From a virus, in the IMG/VR virus record IMGVR_UViG_3300024520_000362, positions 1 through 29,568 of that record: a stretch of DNA of 29,568 bases. The stretch is one strand, 5' to 3'. Shown piece after piece: positions 9,504 through 16,625 of the stretch. The notes below the pieces were generated by a model that did no database searches, was not told where the DNA came from, and saw nothing but the letters and a program-made list of their open reading frames with translations. The number at the start of each line of letters is the position of its first letter. The stretch's first letter is position 1. The translations under genes were made by a program, and so were the position numbers.

Positions 9504-10115
9504 CTACATCATCCGCATCATCTTCTTCCAGCACTGTGCCGTAGCAACGGCGTCTTCCAGTGCACGATGCCGGCGCTCACGAGGAACCTCCAGCTTTTTA
9601 CAGAGCCACTGGAGAGTCACCTTGTTGAACGGGAACTCCTCAGCACACAGGTCAGCCCTGTCGTTGAGCGCCGTAGCCAAGACCATAGTGTCTCGGATGC
9701 GGCTGTCGAACATGTAAGAGAAGCTGCGGTAACCGAGCCAATCCTTCATGAAGTCGGCATCAATGCTGAGGTTGTGTCCCAGCAACATGATCCGCTTACC
9801 CGGCATCAACTTGAGCCTGGCAAACCAATCCTCAAAGAGCGTAACTGCCTGCCAAGGGTCTAGGCCCTCAAGCATCAGTGTCTCTTCCCGAATGCCGTTA
9901 ACCTTCAGTGCCCTTTTGTCTAGGTTCTGGGGTCGCTTCATACGCATCAGGGTTGAGAACGGGACGACGCGTTGTGATGGCTCGTAGTTCGCGTCAAGAG
10001 GGCAGATAGCGATTTCAATCAGGTCGTGGTAGCCCGGCACCAAGCCTGACATCTCACCGTCGACAGCACAGAGTATGTTGCCGTTCAGGTGGATGAGTTC
10101 TGCTTCACCCCTCAT
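9504..10115 (-). CDS. DEDDh 3'-5' exonuclease (oligoribonuclease/RNase T-like)
   Basis: The 203-residue protein has the four acidic residues and histidine of the DEDDh exonuclease family. Motif I is AVDGEMSGL (Asp19, Glu21), close to the DxEMTGL form of oligoribonuclease. Motif II is LGHNLSIDADF (Asp119). Motif III is HRALEDAVAT (His183, Asp188). Such enzymes remove nucleotides from 3' ends of DNA or short RNA using two metal ions. It is the last gene of the leftward replication operon, overlapping the 101-residue gene by 11 bases. A role in nucleotide recycling or in trimming replication intermediates is likely; the substrate cannot be told from sequence. Confidence 0.85.
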   Translation of the reverse strand: MRGEAELIHLNGNILCAVDGEMSGLVPGYHDLIEIAICPLDANYEPSQRVVPFSTLMRMKRPQNLDKRALKVNGIREETLMLEGLDPWQAVTLFEDWFARLKLMPGKRIMLLGHNLSIDADFMKDWLGYRSFSYMFDSRIRDTMVLATALNDRADLCAEEFPFNKVTLQWLCKKLEVPRERRHRALEDAVATAQCWKKMMRMM

Positions 10116-10410
10116 TTTTGTAGACTCCGATGTGGACTTGGTAGCCGTAAGAGTTGGCGAACTTGATCAGGTCTTCGAGCGGCACGTAGTGGACACCCTT
10201 ACCCTCTAGAGCGGGCTTCCACTCATCAGGGATCTCGACGTCAGGCTGCTCGGTAACCATCTTGTCGACTTCGACAGCCACCCGAGCTAGGGTTAGCTCA
10301 CGGCGAACGTCATCACCCATACCCTTGGCATCGAGTTCCAGCATCATCTGGTCTACGGTTTGGAACCCATGATTCTTCTTCGCCGCTTCGAATTGTTCTT
10401 TGAGGCTCAT
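10105..10410 (-). CDS. Small hypothetical protein of the leftward operon
   Basis: I place the start at the ATG in an ATGA overlap with the kinase-like gene, giving 101 residues (MSLKEQFEAAKKNHG...). A longer reading starting at 10491 would run deep into the kinase gene and is unlikely. The protein is charged, mostly helical at the N-terminus, and ends with a short beta-like segment (GYQVHIGVYKNEG). I recognise no family. It is co-transcribed with replication and nucleotide genes. The C-terminus overlaps the exonuclease start by 11 bases, which suggests translational coupling. Confidence 0.6.
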   Translation of the reverse strand: MSLKEQFEAAKKNHGFQTVDQMMLELDAKGMGDDVRRELTLARVAVEVDKMVTEQPDVEIPDEWKPALEGKGVHYVPLEDLIKFANSYGYQVHIGVYKNEG

Positions 10411-10955
10411 CCGTATATCTTTTCTACGAGTTCTTGGCACTTCTTGAAGAGTTCCTTCTTGGTGCCATTGTTCTCGATGTAGAAGTCCCACTCGAAGTCT
10501 TCAGGTATTGCCTGATCAAAGCCCATCACGGGGCAGCCGTCACGCGTCACCTTAATGACAACACCACCTTCGTCGCGGATGGCTTCCACTTCATTCAGGG
10601 CTCGCACGTCGCGGATGATAACGGTCTCACCCATGGCGTGCTCGTAGATAAGTGCCTCAGCCCACACCTTAGGGTAGAGTTCACGCATCTTGGTGCCGAC
10701 GCCGATCCACAGATCAACAATCCCCATACCTAGTGCGGGGATCATCTTGTAACGCTCTGTGGGGTTGTCTTCGAAATACTCCCCAGGCTCCACACCTTCG
10801 ATGTGGCCAAACAGGTCGTAGGTTATCGCCTTAATAGGTGTGGCGAAAGAGCACAGCTTGATGTCTTTCAAGCCTTTGATGCGGAGGATGCTTGCGATGA
10901 AGCCACCACACGTGTCCTTACCCACACGACTCTGCTGCCCTAATCCAATAATCAT
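10407..10955 (-). CDS. Deoxynucleoside monophosphate kinase-like P-loop protein
   Basis: I choose the ATG at the ATGA overlap, since GGAAGGAAA lies just upstream; this gives 182 residues starting MIIGLGQQSRVGKDT. That opening is a P-loop of the GxxxxGKDT type found in phage dNMP kinases. RDVRALNEVEAI and a conserved Arg/Asp in the middle are also in keeping with this group. Such enzymes phosphorylate dNMPs to supply DNA synthesis, often taking unusual bases too. The operon mates (primase-helicase, exonuclease) and the ribonucleotide reductase further right fit this role. Other P-loop nucleotide kinases cannot be ruled out. Confidence 0.7.
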   Translation of the reverse strand: MIIGLGQQSRVGKDTCGGFIASILRIKGLKDIKLCSFATPIKAITYDLFGHIEGVEPGEYFEDNPTERYKMIPALGMGIVDLWIGVGTKMRELYPKVWAEALIYEHAMGETVIIRDVRALNEVEAIRDEGGVVIKVTRDGCPVMGFDQAIPEDFEWDFYIENNGTKKELFKKCQELVEKIYG

Positions 10956-11143
10956 AGTTTCCTTCCAACGGTCCACGCCCCAGCCGTATCAATGACTTCT
11001 AGGCCGCCATGGTAATAGATGTTAACGCCGACAAAGGTGTCAGCCTGTAATACAACCTGGTCACTAGAGCCTTGTTCGAAAGCGAACTGGAGTCTAGCAC
11101 GTTGTCTGTCTGAGATGCGTAGTAAGGCTTCCTTAACCTTCAC
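10952..11143 (-). CDS. Small hypothetical protein between primase and kinase
   Basis: The frame gives 63 residues starting with GTG (MKVKEALLRIS...) and ends in an ATGA overlap with the kinase gene. Its start overlaps the primase stop by 11 bases. No clear ribosome site precedes the GTG. The C-terminal half has short alternating beta-like segments (FVGVNIYYHGG, VIDTAGAWTVG), so it may be a small beta-rich fold. I recognise no family. The tight overlaps on both sides are the main evidence that it is real. Confidence 0.55.
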   Translation of the reverse strand: MKVKEALLRISDRQRARLQFAFEQGSSDQVVLQADTFVGVNIYYHGGLEVIDTAGAWTVGRKL

Positions 11144-13832
11144 GTTGAGGCACCAGACGGATACCCGCCAGCTTCAACCTAGGACCCTTTGACTTAGTCT
11201 CCGAGAAGGAGATATTGCCGATGTGTCGGGTTGAAGACCCGTGAGGGTTTCCGCAAGGGAAGTGGGGAGGCATCTTCTTTGAGACTCTAATCTTAGACCA
11301 GAAGTCTGCTTCGGTGGGGTCTACCCAGTCTTGGAAGTGCATCCAGAACGTGCCGAAGGGAATGGTTTCACCCGGCACGTCGTAACACATATCCTCCAGG
11401 AACCGTTGCAACGCGTCTTGGTTGCTCCGCTGTAGAGCCAGCTTCTCGCTGGTCTCGATGATCGGAACGTTGAGACGATCGTTCGACGGTGGCAGGTCTA
11501 GGTTCAGGATGTGCTCCAAGAAGAACGGAGCCTCCTTCCGTAGAAGCTGCATCAACTGCTCTTTAGGGATCATGTTCTGAGGCTCTAGGGCTGGAACATG
11601 AACCATCGTGATACGTGAGTCCCCGTCGAAGATCGGCGCTGCGTCGTGCTCGTTTGCACAGTGAACGTAGTGACCGGTATTGACGACTTCGTAAGGTGTG
11701 CAGTTCTTACGGTGGATGCTGATCATAAGACTAGTTACCCAGTCCTTAATCTTGTTGTAAGCCTGACGATCGTTCTTGAAGTGGGCTTCCTCAATGACAC
11801 ACAGGATGCCACCCTCAAGCTCAGCGTTGAACTTCTCACCCTTACGTAGGGCGTTGTCAGCACGTCGAACACCTCGTGTCATCAGCAGGCCCAACGCCTC
11901 GTGAAGGATTGACTTACCTGCGTTCTGACTTCCGTAGAGGAAGAGGTAAGGCAACTGCTTCGTGGGGTGTTGGAACATCGACGCAATCCACAACAGCAAG
12001 TAGTCTTCACCTGACTTAATGTCGTTCGCTTTGAACCACCAGTTGTCAGGCTCAACCAAAGCATCGTCAAGTCCACTACCAATGTGGGCCAGGACCTTTC
12101 TCCAGCTTGGGAAGTCTCCAGGCTCTTCACTCGGGAGGAAGGCAAGCTGAGCCGCATCCCGATTCCACTTACGGTCGCCGGGGTATTCCGGTTGGAACGG
12201 CTCGTTGACCAGAGTCCATGGGCGGAAGATGTTCGACCCAATGATGGGCTCGATCTCCTTTGCAGGATAACCCATAGCCTTAAGAGCCGGCTTGATATGG
12301 GCTAGGGGTTCACAAGCCCAACGACTCTCAACCCGCACGACCCAACCTGCGTCATCACCTTTTGGCGTCGTGACGTGTCGAAGCATGTCATCGTGAATTC
12401 CGGCGTCAACCTCTTGTTGGTTGTTCTTCGCCTGCACCTGGAAGATGCGCTTCCACACCTTCTTCTCTTGGAGCCACCCACGCATGTCGCCACTAGGGTC
12501 GTGCTGAGTGTGTTCAATCTCAAAGATGAGTCGACCGTCTTTGTGCTGACGCAAGACAGCAGGACGGATACCTGCCCACCCAGGAACACTGATGTTGGCT
12601 CCCAGTAGGTTGGCAGCCTTCTCAGCTATTTCTGCACTGCGAAAGACGTAACCGCCCTTCTCGTTTTCGATGGCGCCGAGTGAGCGGGCTGCTGTCTGGA
12701 GGTCAGGGTCGCGGTTCAGGTAACAACGTGTCCACCCAGCCCCATCCTGATCCCAGGTGTCACTCTCGTTCACTCCAGGACTGAACCGACGAACGACCCA
12801 AGCACCCCGACGCATCGGGAATAGAAAGCAGTTGTGGTCGTTCGGGGCTTCAGTGCCCTTACTCATCGTGTCGTAGACACCGATAAGATTCAAAGCATCG
12901 TGGGCCTTATGGAGATGGTGCGTGTGGGTCACCAACATGTGGTGGTCAGAGTCCCACCAGGCTTGCGCATCGTTCTCACGCAACCACTCGATGAGTTGCT
13001 GGTGAGTCTTGTCAAGCCGGCACCTTGGGCGCTGACCCGTCATCTCGTCGAACAGTGCCTCCATGTCTGTAGGCTGGTTCTCGATGAATGCTGGCAGGTT
13101 CTTCTTCCGTGTGCCCTTGACCACCTTGACGTGATCCCGCCAGTTAGGCGGCACGTTGTCAAGAGTGACACCGGCTTTGATGAGTTCGAACCCATCATTA
13201 CCTATGCACTTACGGTGCCAGATCCACATGTTGCCACCGCAGATGTCGACCTTCGAGCAGAAGTCGAACCCAGCCTCAGCACTCATGATGCCAAGGATCG
13301 CTCGCGCAAGTGCTGCATGTTCGTGGTGGTTGACAGTGGGGATGTCGTTCAGGAAGACGTAGAGGTGTAATCCCTTACCTCCACTACTCTTACGCACCGT
13401 CACCCAAGGGATGGCACAAGCAGTCTTCTGAACCTCAGCTAGTGTCTGCTCGTCAAGCTTCTTAGTGTGCTTGTCCGAGTGACCCACGATGCCGTCGAAG
13501 TCGAAGGCTACGAACTGGGATGTCTTCTCTTTGAAGTTCCATCCTGTGAGGCCGATCCCTTGAGCATGATGTTCTAGGGAGTAAGTCATCGGCAGGTGGC
13601 CGTTGTCTTCTGGCTCCGTCGATGCGTGTTTGGGTATACGGATGGGATACCACTTGCCTACACCATCAGTCCAAGTGCATCCTCTCCATCCTTTGTAGTC
13701 GCCGACACGGTCACCTCCATCCCTGGCGACGTTGACTTGGCACTCCATCTCTGCATCATACAGGTCGGCTAAGTCAGGCCGAGCTTTTGCATCAAGGAAT
13801 CTCTTGATGGCTGTTGAACGCGTTGGTTGCAT
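11133..13832 (-). CDS. AEP-type primase fused to SF3 helicase
   Basis: This 899-residue protein joins two replication enzymes. Residues about 30-210 carry archaeo-eukaryotic primase motifs: AFDFDG (residues 109-114) with the metal-binding acids, SSGGKGLHLYVF (149-160) with the catalytic His, and VDICGGNMW (195-203). Residues about 605-770 form a superfamily 3 helicase: Walker A GSQNAGKS (634-641), Walker B ILCVIEEAH (676-684), and a sensor stretch in GHYVHCANEHDA. The protein would prime DNA synthesis and unwind the fork. Its ATG follows an AGGAG site, and a 30-bp promoter element lies 25 bases before the start. It heads the leftward operon. A role as the main replication initiator is inferred. 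Confidence 0.85.
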   Translation of the reverse strand: MQPTRSTAIKRFLDAKARPDLADLYDAEMECQVNVARDGGDRVGDYKGWRGCTWTDGVGKWYPIRIPKHASTEPEDNGHLPMTYSLEHHAQGIGLTGWNFKEKTSQFVAFDFDGIVGHSDKHTKKLDEQTLAEVQKTACAIPWVTVRKSSGGKGLHLYVFLNDIPTVNHHEHAALARAILGIMSAEAGFDFCSKVDICGGNMWIWHRKCIGNDGFELIKAGVTLDNVPPNWRDHVKVVKGTRKKNLPAFIENQPTDMEALFDEMTGQRPRCRLDKTHQQLIEWLRENDAQAWWDSDHHMLVTHTHHLHKAHDALNLIGVYDTMSKGTEAPNDHNCFLFPMRRGAWVVRRFSPGVNESDTWDQDGAGWTRCYLNRDPDLQTAARSLGAIENEKGGYVFRSAEIAEKAANLLGANISVPGWAGIRPAVLRQHKDGRLIFEIEHTQHDPSGDMRGWLQEKKVWKRIFQVQAKNNQQEVDAGIHDDMLRHVTTPKGDDAGWVVRVESRWACEPLAHIKPALKAMGYPAKEIEPIIGSNIFRPWTLVNEPFQPEYPGDRKWNRDAAQLAFLPSEEPGDFPSWRKVLAHIGSGLDDALVEPDNWWFKANDIKSGEDYLLLWIASMFQHPTKQLPYLFLYGSQNAGKSILHEALGLLMTRGVRRADNALRKGEKFNAELEGGILCVIEEAHFKNDRQAYNKIKDWVTSLMISIHRKNCTPYEVVNTGHYVHCANEHDAAPIFDGDSRITMVHVPALEPQNMIPKEQLMQLLRKEAPFFLEHILNLDLPPSNDRLNVPIIETSEKLALQRSNQDALQRFLEDMCYDVPGETIPFGTFWMHFQDWVDPTEADFWSKIRVSKKMPPHFPCGNPHGSSTRHIGNISFSETKSKGPRLKLAGIRLVPQREG

Positions 13833-13856
13833 CGCATCTCCTGGTAGAATGTCTCG

Positions 13857-13886
13857 CCCTATACTACGGCAAAACTCGTGAAAATA
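13857..13886 (-). promoter_or_regulatory. Phage-type promoter element, leftward copy
   Basis: Read on the minus strand the element is TATTTT, eight free bases, then TTGCCGTAGTATAGGG. It matches the rightward copy at 14041-14070 in 23 of 30 positions, with both outer blocks identical. The final TATAGGG matches the usual start of transcripts made by T7-type polymerases. Predicted transcripts would begin at the GGG and give a leader of about 25-27 bases before the primase ATG, with AGGAG just before that ATG. Confidence 0.65.
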
Positions 13887-14040
13887 TGCCCAAATTATCT
13901 AACCCCTTGCCACATAAGGAGTTAGAGCATAATACCATATTACCACTGGCTTTGAAACTAGGAAAGAGAAAAGAAGAATGGAAAAGGTATAGAGAATAAT
14001 GGTGCTCAAATGCTCAAAAGGTTTTCTGAGAATTCGCTTT

Positions 14041-14070
14041 TATTTTTGGGCCCGTTGCCGTAGTATAGGG
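14041..14070 (+). promoter_or_regulatory. Phage-type promoter element, rightward copy
   Basis: On the plus strand this reads TATTTT, eight free bases, then TTGCCGTAGTATAGGG, with both blocks and their spacing identical to the leftward copy. It lies 84 bases before the chosen ATG of the ParB-like gene. Identity in two divergent places, each ahead of an operon, is strong evidence for a shared control element. It is not a good sigma70 promoter: the T-rich block and the TAGTAT block are only 14 bases apart. Confidence 0.65.
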
Positions 14071-14154
14071 TCCAGGGGAGGAGGCTGTAGGATGGGATGC
14101 AACCACCTAAGCCATCGACCCGGACTTTTAACAACCATCGAGGAGACAGCGTTA

Positions 14155-15147
14155 ATGTCAACCACCCAACTGCTTCACGTCCCCGTCAAGAACATCACCG
14201 AGCGTCAGGACAGTCTTCGCGGCTTCAACCCCGAGAACGACGAATACAAGATGGTCCGTGATTCCGTCGAGCGCCAGGGTGTCATCACGCCCATCAGCCT
14301 CGTTCTCGCCTTCATGCCGGACGGTCGCACGCCGAAGACTGACGGCGACAGCGGCGCCCAGATCTACATCTTGGTTGACGGTCTTCAGCGCACCAGCGCC
14401 TGCCGCGACCTCGGTATCGAGACGATCCCCGCCCAGGTTCTCCAAAAGAGCGACGCGGATATTCTCTCCGTTCAGCTGATGGCGAACGCCAACCGCGTCA
14501 AGACCAAGCCTTCCGAGTTCACCGCCCACATCTGCCGGATCCTGGCGGCTGACCCCACCCTGACGAAGATCGAGTTGGCGGCCAACTTGTGCGTCTCGGT
14601 GTCCTTCATCGAGAACCGTCTGAGCCTCGGCTCGGTCGACGCTGACGTGGCGAAGCTGATCGACGCCGGCGACATCGTTCTGACGAACGCCTACGAGCTG
14701 GCCAAGCTCAAGCCCGAGGAGCAGCCCGACTACGCTCAGGCCGCCATGGACGACGCGCCGGCCATCTTCAAGGTCAACGTGCAGAAGCGTCTCAAGGAGA
14801 TCCGGGATGCCAAGCGTGCGGGTCGTGATCCGAACGCCGTGCCCACCTTCGAGGCCGTCCCGCACATGCGGAACCTCGGGGAGTTGAAGACCGCCTTCGA
14901 CGATGGCGAGATGGGCATGGTCGAGGACTTCGTGACCGAGGCGGGTCTGGCTGACGATGGCGTCGGTGCCGGCAAGGCGATCCTCAAGTGGGTTCTCCGG
15001 ATGGACGACGAGTCCGTGGCGCACTACCGCGCCGAGTGGGAGGCTCGCCAGGCGAAGGCCAAGGCCGGCAAGGAGGAGCGTGCGAAGGAGCGTGCTCTCA
15101 AGCGGGCTGAGGAAGCCAACGCGGCTGTCGCTGGCCTCACTAGCTAG
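14155..15147 (+). CDS. Divergent ParB-like DNA-binding protein (first of two)
   Basis: I choose the ATG at 14155, giving 330 residues (MSTTQLLHVPVKN...), with GAGGAG nine bases upstream. The N-terminal ParB/Srx-like domain has an altered box II, VDGLQRTSA (residues 74-82), followed by NANRVKTKPSEF where ParB has its next motif. A helix-turn-helix-like stretch follows near residues 138-160. The C-terminal 40 residues are Ala-, Lys- and Glu-rich and likely helical. An in-frame ATG at 14092 has a stronger ribosome site, but the codons between the two do not match the GC-rich third positions of the gene. It may act in partition, replication control or as a regulator. The family is clear, the role is not. 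Confidence 0.7.
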   Translation: MSTTQLLHVPVKNITERQDSLRGFNPENDEYKMVRDSVERQGVITPISLVLAFMPDGRTPKTDGDSGAQIYILVDGLQRTSACRDLGIETIPAQVLQKSDADILSVQLMANANRVKTKPSEFTAHICRILAADPTLTKIELAANLCVSVSFIENRLSLGSVDADVAKLIDAGDIVLTNAYELAKLKPEEQPDYAQAAMDDAPAIFKVNVQKRLKEIRDAKRAGRDPNAVPTFEAVPHMRNLGELKTAFDDGEMGMVEDFVTEAGLADDGVGAGKAILKWVLRMDDESVAHYRAEWEARQAKAKAGKEERAKERALKRAEEANAAVAGLTS

Positions 15148-15154
15148 TCAGCCT

Positions 15155-15171
15155 GTCGACTGATGGTCGAC
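15155..15171 (+). other. Perfect short hairpin after the ParB-like gene
   Basis: Two GTCGAC boxes separated by five bases (TGATG) form a six-pair stem right after the stop codon. GTCGAC is itself palindromic, so it could also be a protein-binding dyad. There is no T tract, so it is not a usual terminator. Confidence 0.35.
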
Positions 15172-15180
15172 GCCCCACCC

Positions 15181-15292
15181 ACCAGGGGTTAGGTGTGACG
15201 GCTCGGAAAGACGAGCACTTGCCACTGAGGCCCTTGGCGGGCAAGGTTGGTCTAACCAACTAGAGTATGAGGTTCGAATCCTCACCTTGGCG
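15181..15292 (+). ncRNA. tRNA-like RNA element, incomplete or unusual
   Basis: The 3' half matches a tRNA: a perfect T-arm (TGAGG, loop TTCGAAT, CCTCA, at 15268-15284) followed by seven acceptor-like bases CCTTGGC and a G at 15292. The 5' half does not give a standard cloverleaf. ACCAGGG at 15181-15187 can pair with the acceptor strand at six of seven positions. GCTC/GAGC with an eight-base loop (15201-15216) resembles a D-arm. CTTGCC/GGCAAG form a stem but enclose a 16-base loop instead of an anticodon stem-loop. GTTGG/CCAAC could be a long variable arm. Alternatively GGCAAGG (15240-15246) pairs with the acceptor strand with one mismatch. It could be a degenerate tRNA, a tRNA mimic, or a remnant of a host tRNA. 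I cannot assign an anticodon. Confidence 0.35.
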
Positions 15293-15312
15293 TTTCTATT
15301 TTCTATTTTCTA
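15293..15312 (+). repeat. Seven-base pyrimidine repeat
   Basis: TTTCTAT occurs twice in tandem followed by TTTCTA, directly after the tRNA-like element. The T-rich run could help end transcription of that RNA. AGGA follows it at 15312-15315 and may serve as ribosome site for the next gene. Confidence 0.55.
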
Positions 15313-15321
15313 GGATGTGAC

Positions 15322-16020
15322 ATGACAACTGATATGACTGTTCCCGCTGGCTTTGGTGCTGGCATCGCCGGTGTTGACGAAGCGCAAGAGAAGCGTCTCG
15401 CAGAGATGACCAAGGGTGGTAGTTGGCTTCCCCGCATCTCAATCATGAATGGCCAATCTGGCCTCGTTACTGAAGGGCACATGTCGGTTGGTCGACACGC
15501 GCTGATCTTCAGCAAAGAGCATCACGTCGACTTGACGAAGGAGTTCAACGCCCTCGTCTTGTGCTACCGTTTCAAAGCTCTCAGGTTCGAGGGTGGCGCA
15601 GCGACCAACGTCTACGACCCCAACCACAAGATGTTCGACGAGATCGTCAAGCTGTCTTCGGTCAAAGACTCGGGATGTTCCTACGGCCCGGAGTTCCTGA
15701 TGTGGCTGCCGGAGCACGGCTACGCGACCTACTTCTGCAACAGTGCCACGGCTCGGAAGTCGGCACGACACTTCAAGGTCATCCTCAAGGAGTTCGCTGA
15801 GAGTAACAAGCTCCCCGGCGTGACCCTCAAGGGCGACCTCAAGAAGAACCCGAAGTTCAAGTGGTGGGGTTCCGATGTGTTCCCTTGCACGACGCCCTTC
15901 GCGGAGATGCCCGACTGGGACGAAGCGAAGAAGCAGGTCGAGAAGTTCAAGAACCCGCCTGCGACCGTCGCCGAGAAGGTCGAGTCGAAGGACGACGCCG
16001 AGGGTGGTGACCGCGACTAA
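15322..16020 (+). CDS. Possible single-stranded DNA-binding protein (hypothetical)
   Basis: This 232-residue protein has an ATG seven bases after AGGA. The core is beta-rich (about residues 35-160, with WLPRISIMNGQSGLV and LVLCYRFKALRFEGG), followed by a Lys-rich segment (LKGDLKKNPKFKWWG) and an acidic, unstructured tail (DDAEGGDRD). A compact beta core with a positive patch and an acidic tail is typical of phage ssDNA-binding proteins, and the place among replication genes agrees. I have no firm family match, so the role is inference. Its codons favour C and G in third positions more than most of the window, as in the ParB-like gene, which suits a highly expressed protein. Confidence 0.5.
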   Translation: MTTDMTVPAGFGAGIAGVDEAQEKRLAEMTKGGSWLPRISIMNGQSGLVTEGHMSVGRHALIFSKEHHVDLTKEFNALVLCYRFKALRFEGGAATNVYDPNHKMFDEIVKLSSVKDSGCSYGPEFLMWLPEHGYATYFCNSATARKSARHFKVILKEFAESNKLPGVTLKGDLKKNPKFKWWGSDVFPCTTPFAEMPDWDEAKKQVEKFKNPPATVAEKVESKDDAEGGDRD

Positions 16021-16039
16021 AACGTAGTTGAGGCGGCCA

Positions 16040-16071
16040 GGCCGCACCCAGGATTCGTCTTGGGTGCGGCC
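16040..16071 (+). terminator. Strong hairpin terminator with TTCG loop
   Basis: A 14-pair stem (13 Watson-Crick pairs plus one G-T) of high GC content runs from GGCCGCACCCAGGA to TCTTGGGTGCGGCC and is closed by a TTCG tetraloop, the most stable such loop known in RNA. A short T-rich stretch (CTCTTTA) follows. It lies 19 bases after the stop of the ssDNA-binding-like gene and just before the next gene. Confidence 0.8.
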
Positions 16072-16082
16072 ACCTCTTTAAT

Positions 16083-16625
16083 ATGAACGAACTAGCACAT
16101 CGCAAGCCCGACCCCGATGCCTTCCCAATCACCTCAAGTGAGGTTGATTGGAACATGCTGTTGATGGCGAGCAACCAGTTCTTTGGGCGTTCATTAACGT
16201 GCGGTCTTGACAAGTGGAAGATCAAGCCACAGGGTAAGCAAGCCTTAATCTGTGTCTTAGAGGAATTCAGGGAACCCGGCAGCAATCCGCATCACTCAGT
16301 TGACGCAGGTCCCCTCGAATTCCTGCATCAAAGCTTCCTGGTGCTAATACCTCCTACGGTGTTACTCCAGGTCGCTGCGATGCGGGAACTCGATTTTCTC
16401 ATGCCACCAGAGTATGAAGAGAAGGAGATGGCAATCCTTTCAGGCACGTTGAAAGCCTGGCAAAAGACCATAACGTCCATCCTTACAGCTTCCAGTAGTC
16501 GCAAGGCAAGACAGCTTTTTGGTAAGATTGTCCTGCACTTTGAAGCTATGAAACTCAGTGGGATCTTTCGCTCCTTCACGAAAGTGGACGCGAGAGATGG
16601 CACTTTCTACCTAAAGAAGAAATAA
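16083..16625 (+). CDS. Uncharacterised 180-residue protein
   Basis: The frame runs from an ATG immediately after the terminator hairpin and has no visible ribosome site, which is unusual here; a later ATG at 16138 (MLLMASNQFF) follows a weak GAGG and is an alternative. The stop overlaps the next start by one base (TAATG). The protein is mainly helical, with a Leu-rich middle (FLHQSFLVLIPPTVLLQVAAM) and a basic end. I recognise no family. The following ATPase gene suggests it may be a partner or a loading factor. Confidence 0.55.
   Translation: MNELAHRKPDPDAFPITSSEVDWNMLLMASNQFFGRSLTCGLDKWKIKPQGKQALICVLEEFREPGSNPHHSVDAGPLEFLHQSFLVLIPPTVLLQVAAMRELDFLMPPEYEEKEMAILSGTLKAWQKTITSILTASSSRKARQLFGKIVLHFEAMKLSGIFRSFTKVDARDGTFYLKKK

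Larger units (their letters stand above)
13833..14154. other. Divergent control region between two replication arms
   Basis: This 322-base gap separates the leftward primase operon from the rightward ParB-like gene. It holds two copies of a 30-bp element near its ends, each pointing into its own operon (listed separately). The middle (about 13873-14050) is clearly AT-rich compared with the flanks, with a small dyad TAATA-CCA-TATTA at 13930-13942. A 37-residue frame at 13886-13999 starts in the element and has no ribosome site. Divergent promoters beside an AT-rich stretch would fit a replication origin, but no iteron array is seen. Confidence 0.7.

Noticed and set aside
10105-10491. Longer start for the 101-residue gene
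   Set aside because: It would overlap the kinase-like gene by 85 bases and lacks an ATGA-type junction. The inner ATG fits the pattern of the operon.
13886-13999. A 37-residue frame in the divergent control region
   Set aside because: It begins within the promoter element, has no ribosome site, and lies in AT-rich DNA that is better explained as control sequence.
14158-15024. A 288-residue open frame on the minus strand opposite the first ParB-like gene
   Set aside because: It mirrors a GC-rich gene whose third positions leave the opposite frame open. It has no ribosome site and no recognisable motif.
15245-15261. A suppressor-like anticodon (CTA) in a 17-base stem-loop of the tRNA-like element
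   Set aside because: The loop can be drawn with CTA in the anticodon place, but no D-arm and acceptor then fit. The anticodon cannot be trusted.
15232-15292. Phage attachment site based on the tRNA 3' end
   Set aside because: No integrase gene is in the window and the direct repeat is only eight bases, so an attachment site is not supported.
15439-16047. A 202-residue minus-strand frame opposite the ssDNA-binding-like gene
   Set aside because: Same cause: it is a by-product of GC-rich codons on the plus strand. It also crosses the strong terminator hairpin.
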